DNA of 64,000 nucleotides from VGBV01 sp963813725. Lineage in GTDB: Bacteria; Actinomycetota; Thermoleophilia; Solirubrobacterales; 70-9. The position numbers were made by a program, and so were the translations under genes. Location of the stretch: NCBI GenBank assembly GCA_963813725.1, contig CAWFAI010000005.1:1-64000 (forward strand). The letters run 5' to 3'. Numbering within the stretch: the first letter of the stretch is position 1; the number at the start of each line of letters is the position of its first letter. Shown here piece after piece: positions 63,162 through 64,000 of the stretch. Under the pieces are notes generated by a model. It was not told where the DNA came from, ran no database searches, and saw nothing but the letters and a program-made list of their open reading frames with translations.

Positions 63162-63710
63162 TCAGCCTGCCAGCCGCTGCTTGGCGGCGACGGTCGTGGT
63201 GCCGACGGCGGGGCGGGCGAAGCCGGCCGCGGCGTCGGCGACCGCGGCGCCGCCCGCGTGGCAGATCGCCACGGCGAACGCGTCCGCGGCGTGGTCGGGA
63301 GCCGGCGGCTCGGGCAGCCCCAGCAGCGTGGCCACCATGCGCTGAACCTGGCCCTTGTCGGCCGAGCCCGATCCGCAGACGGCCTTCTTGACGGCCTGGG
63401 GCGTGTAGTCGAAGCAGGGAATGCCGCGCTGGGCAGCCGCGAGCATCACGACCCCGCGCGCCTGGCCCACGGCCAGCGCCGAGCCCACGTTCTTGCCGAA
63501 GAAGAGGTCCTCCAGAGCCAGCGCCTTGGGCTCATGCCACTCGATCAGCTGGCCCAGGGACTCGTGGATCCTTGCCAGGCGGTCCCCGGTTGGCTGCTCG
63601 GGCGCCGTCTCGATCACGCCCCCGTCCAGCGCGACCATTTGGTCGTTGATGGTGCGCACGACTCCGAATCCCGTGTTGGCCGCCCCCGGGTCGATGCCGA
63701 TCACGATCAT
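63162..63710 (-). CDS. ruvC: Crossover junction endodeoxyribonuclease RuvC
   Basis: 182 residues, RNase H fold. The acidic active site is visible: Asp in V-I-G-I-D-P-G, Glu in A-L-E-D-L-F-F, and the C-terminal D-H-A-A-D-A pair. It cuts Holliday junctions moved by RuvAB. The full ruvC-ruvA-ruvB order is present in one direction. An AAGGGG lies one base from the ATG. The usual upstream gene yebC is not next to it; a P-domain protein is. Confidence 0.97.
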   Translation of the reverse strand: MIVIGIDPGAANTGFGVVRTINDQMVALDGGVIETAPEQPTGDRLARIHESLGQLIEWHEPKALALEDLFFGKNVGSALAVGQARGVVMLAAAQRGIPCFDYTPQAVKKAVCGSGSADKGQVQRMVATLLGLPEPPAPDHAADAFAVAICHAGGAAVADAAAGFARPAVGTTTVAAKQRLAG

Positions 63711-63755
63711 GCCCCTTGATTCTCGCCCCCACCCCGGATGTCCTCCCGGGGCCTC

Positions 63756-64000
63756 CTAGGGCGAGCGGGGCTTGATCCGGACCTTGAAGCAGTTGAGCGT
63801 GCCCACGCCGCCGGTGGTGTCATCGAGGATCCGCAGGGTCCACCTGCCCGTGGCCCTACCGCCGTCGACGATGTTCAGAGGCGCTGGGAGGCCCTGGGGC
63901 TCCACGGACGCCGCCCACGGCGCCAGGATCTCACCCGGCTCGTTGACGGCCGCCGCGTTCGAGATGAAGTTGAAGGTCTCGTCGTCGAACGTGGTCAGCC
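63756..64000 (-). CDS. C-terminal end of a P-domain (proprotein convertase-type) protein, partial
   Basis: The minus strand reads 81 codons and a TAG (63756-63758); the gene begins beyond the window. The visible part matches the P/Homo B domain that follows subtilisin-like protease domains: G-R-W-T-L-R-I-L-D-D-T-x-G-x-x-G-T-L-N followed by a final beta strand. Such domains are usually on secreted proteins. The protease or other N-terminal domain cannot be seen here. Confidence 0.7.
   Translation of the reverse strand, partial: LTTFDDETFNFISNAAAVNEPGEILAPWAASVEPQGLPAPLNIVDGGRATGRWTLRILDDTTGGVGTLNCFKVRIKPRSP

Overview
The window is about 68-70% G+C by eye and almost fully coding. It reads as a chromosomal segment of an actinobacterium, most likely of the Thermoleophilia/Solirubrobacterales type. 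Evidence: the actinobacterial integration host factor (mIHF) sits between the pyrimidine genes and gmk-rpoZ-coaBC. The order rimP-nusA-infB-DUF503-rbfA-nrnA-truB-ribF-rpsO-pnp-pepR-dapB-dapA-rnj is of actinobacterial type. A one-polypeptide SecDF lies next to ruvCAB and recJ-rsh. Many genes have a TANNNT -10 box six to eight bases before the start codon and no Shine-Dalgarno, which is the leaderless style common in Actinobacteria. No phage, insertion sequence or CRISPR array was found.

Layout. (1) 1-20 kb, all minus strand: a translation/RNA operon (rimP, nusA, infB, DUF503, rbfA, nrnA, truB, ribF, rpsO), then peroxiredoxin, SnoaL-like and DsbA-like genes, pnp, an M16 peptidase, dapB, an amidase, dapA, RNase J and an unknown membrane protein. 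(2) 20-33.4 kb, minus: dtd, a TPR protein, coaBC, rpoZ, gmk, mihF and a tightly overlapped pyrimidine operon (pyrR-pyrB-pyrC-isochorismatase-carA-SnoaL-carB-pyrK-pyrD) headed by a PyrR-binding loop. (3) 33.5-42 kb, accessory: dodecin, RNase Z, a zinc-ribbon membrane protein, an APC permease, a universal stress protein, an acyl-CoA-dehydrogenase-like flavoprotein, a DUF1989-DUF1989-GcvT fusion, a flavin reductase and tRNA-Arg(CCG). (4) 42-46 kb, minus: a nucleotide-sugar pair, then a SAM-I riboswitch controlling a threonine-synthase-family enzyme and a MoaD/ThiS-like sulfur carrier. (5) 46-51.6 kb, plus: CorA, two HIT proteins, phosphomannomutase, a metallo-beta-lactamase-fold hydrolase and a diacylglycerol kinase family protein. 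(6) 51.6-64 kb, minus: a cupredoxin, Rsh, RecJ, two small ORFs, SecDF, a zinc-ribbon/PAS protein, RuvB, RuvA, RuvC and the C-terminal end of a P-domain protein.

Two loci stand out. The SAM-riboswitch/ThrC-like/sulfur-carrier unit looks like a protein-thiocarboxylate route to homocysteine rather than plain threonine synthesis. The permease/ACAD-like/DUF1989-GcvT/flavin-reductase cluster looks like an uncharacterised catabolic module for a methylated nitrogen compound. 

Caution on sequence quality: single-base frameshifts interrupt RNase J (twice), dapA, the amidase (twice), the ACAD-like gene, the SDR epimerase and the metallo-hydrolase. Most are an extra or missing base in a short G or C run, so consensus errors are the simplest explanation. 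Fine coordinates of these genes should be read with that in mind.
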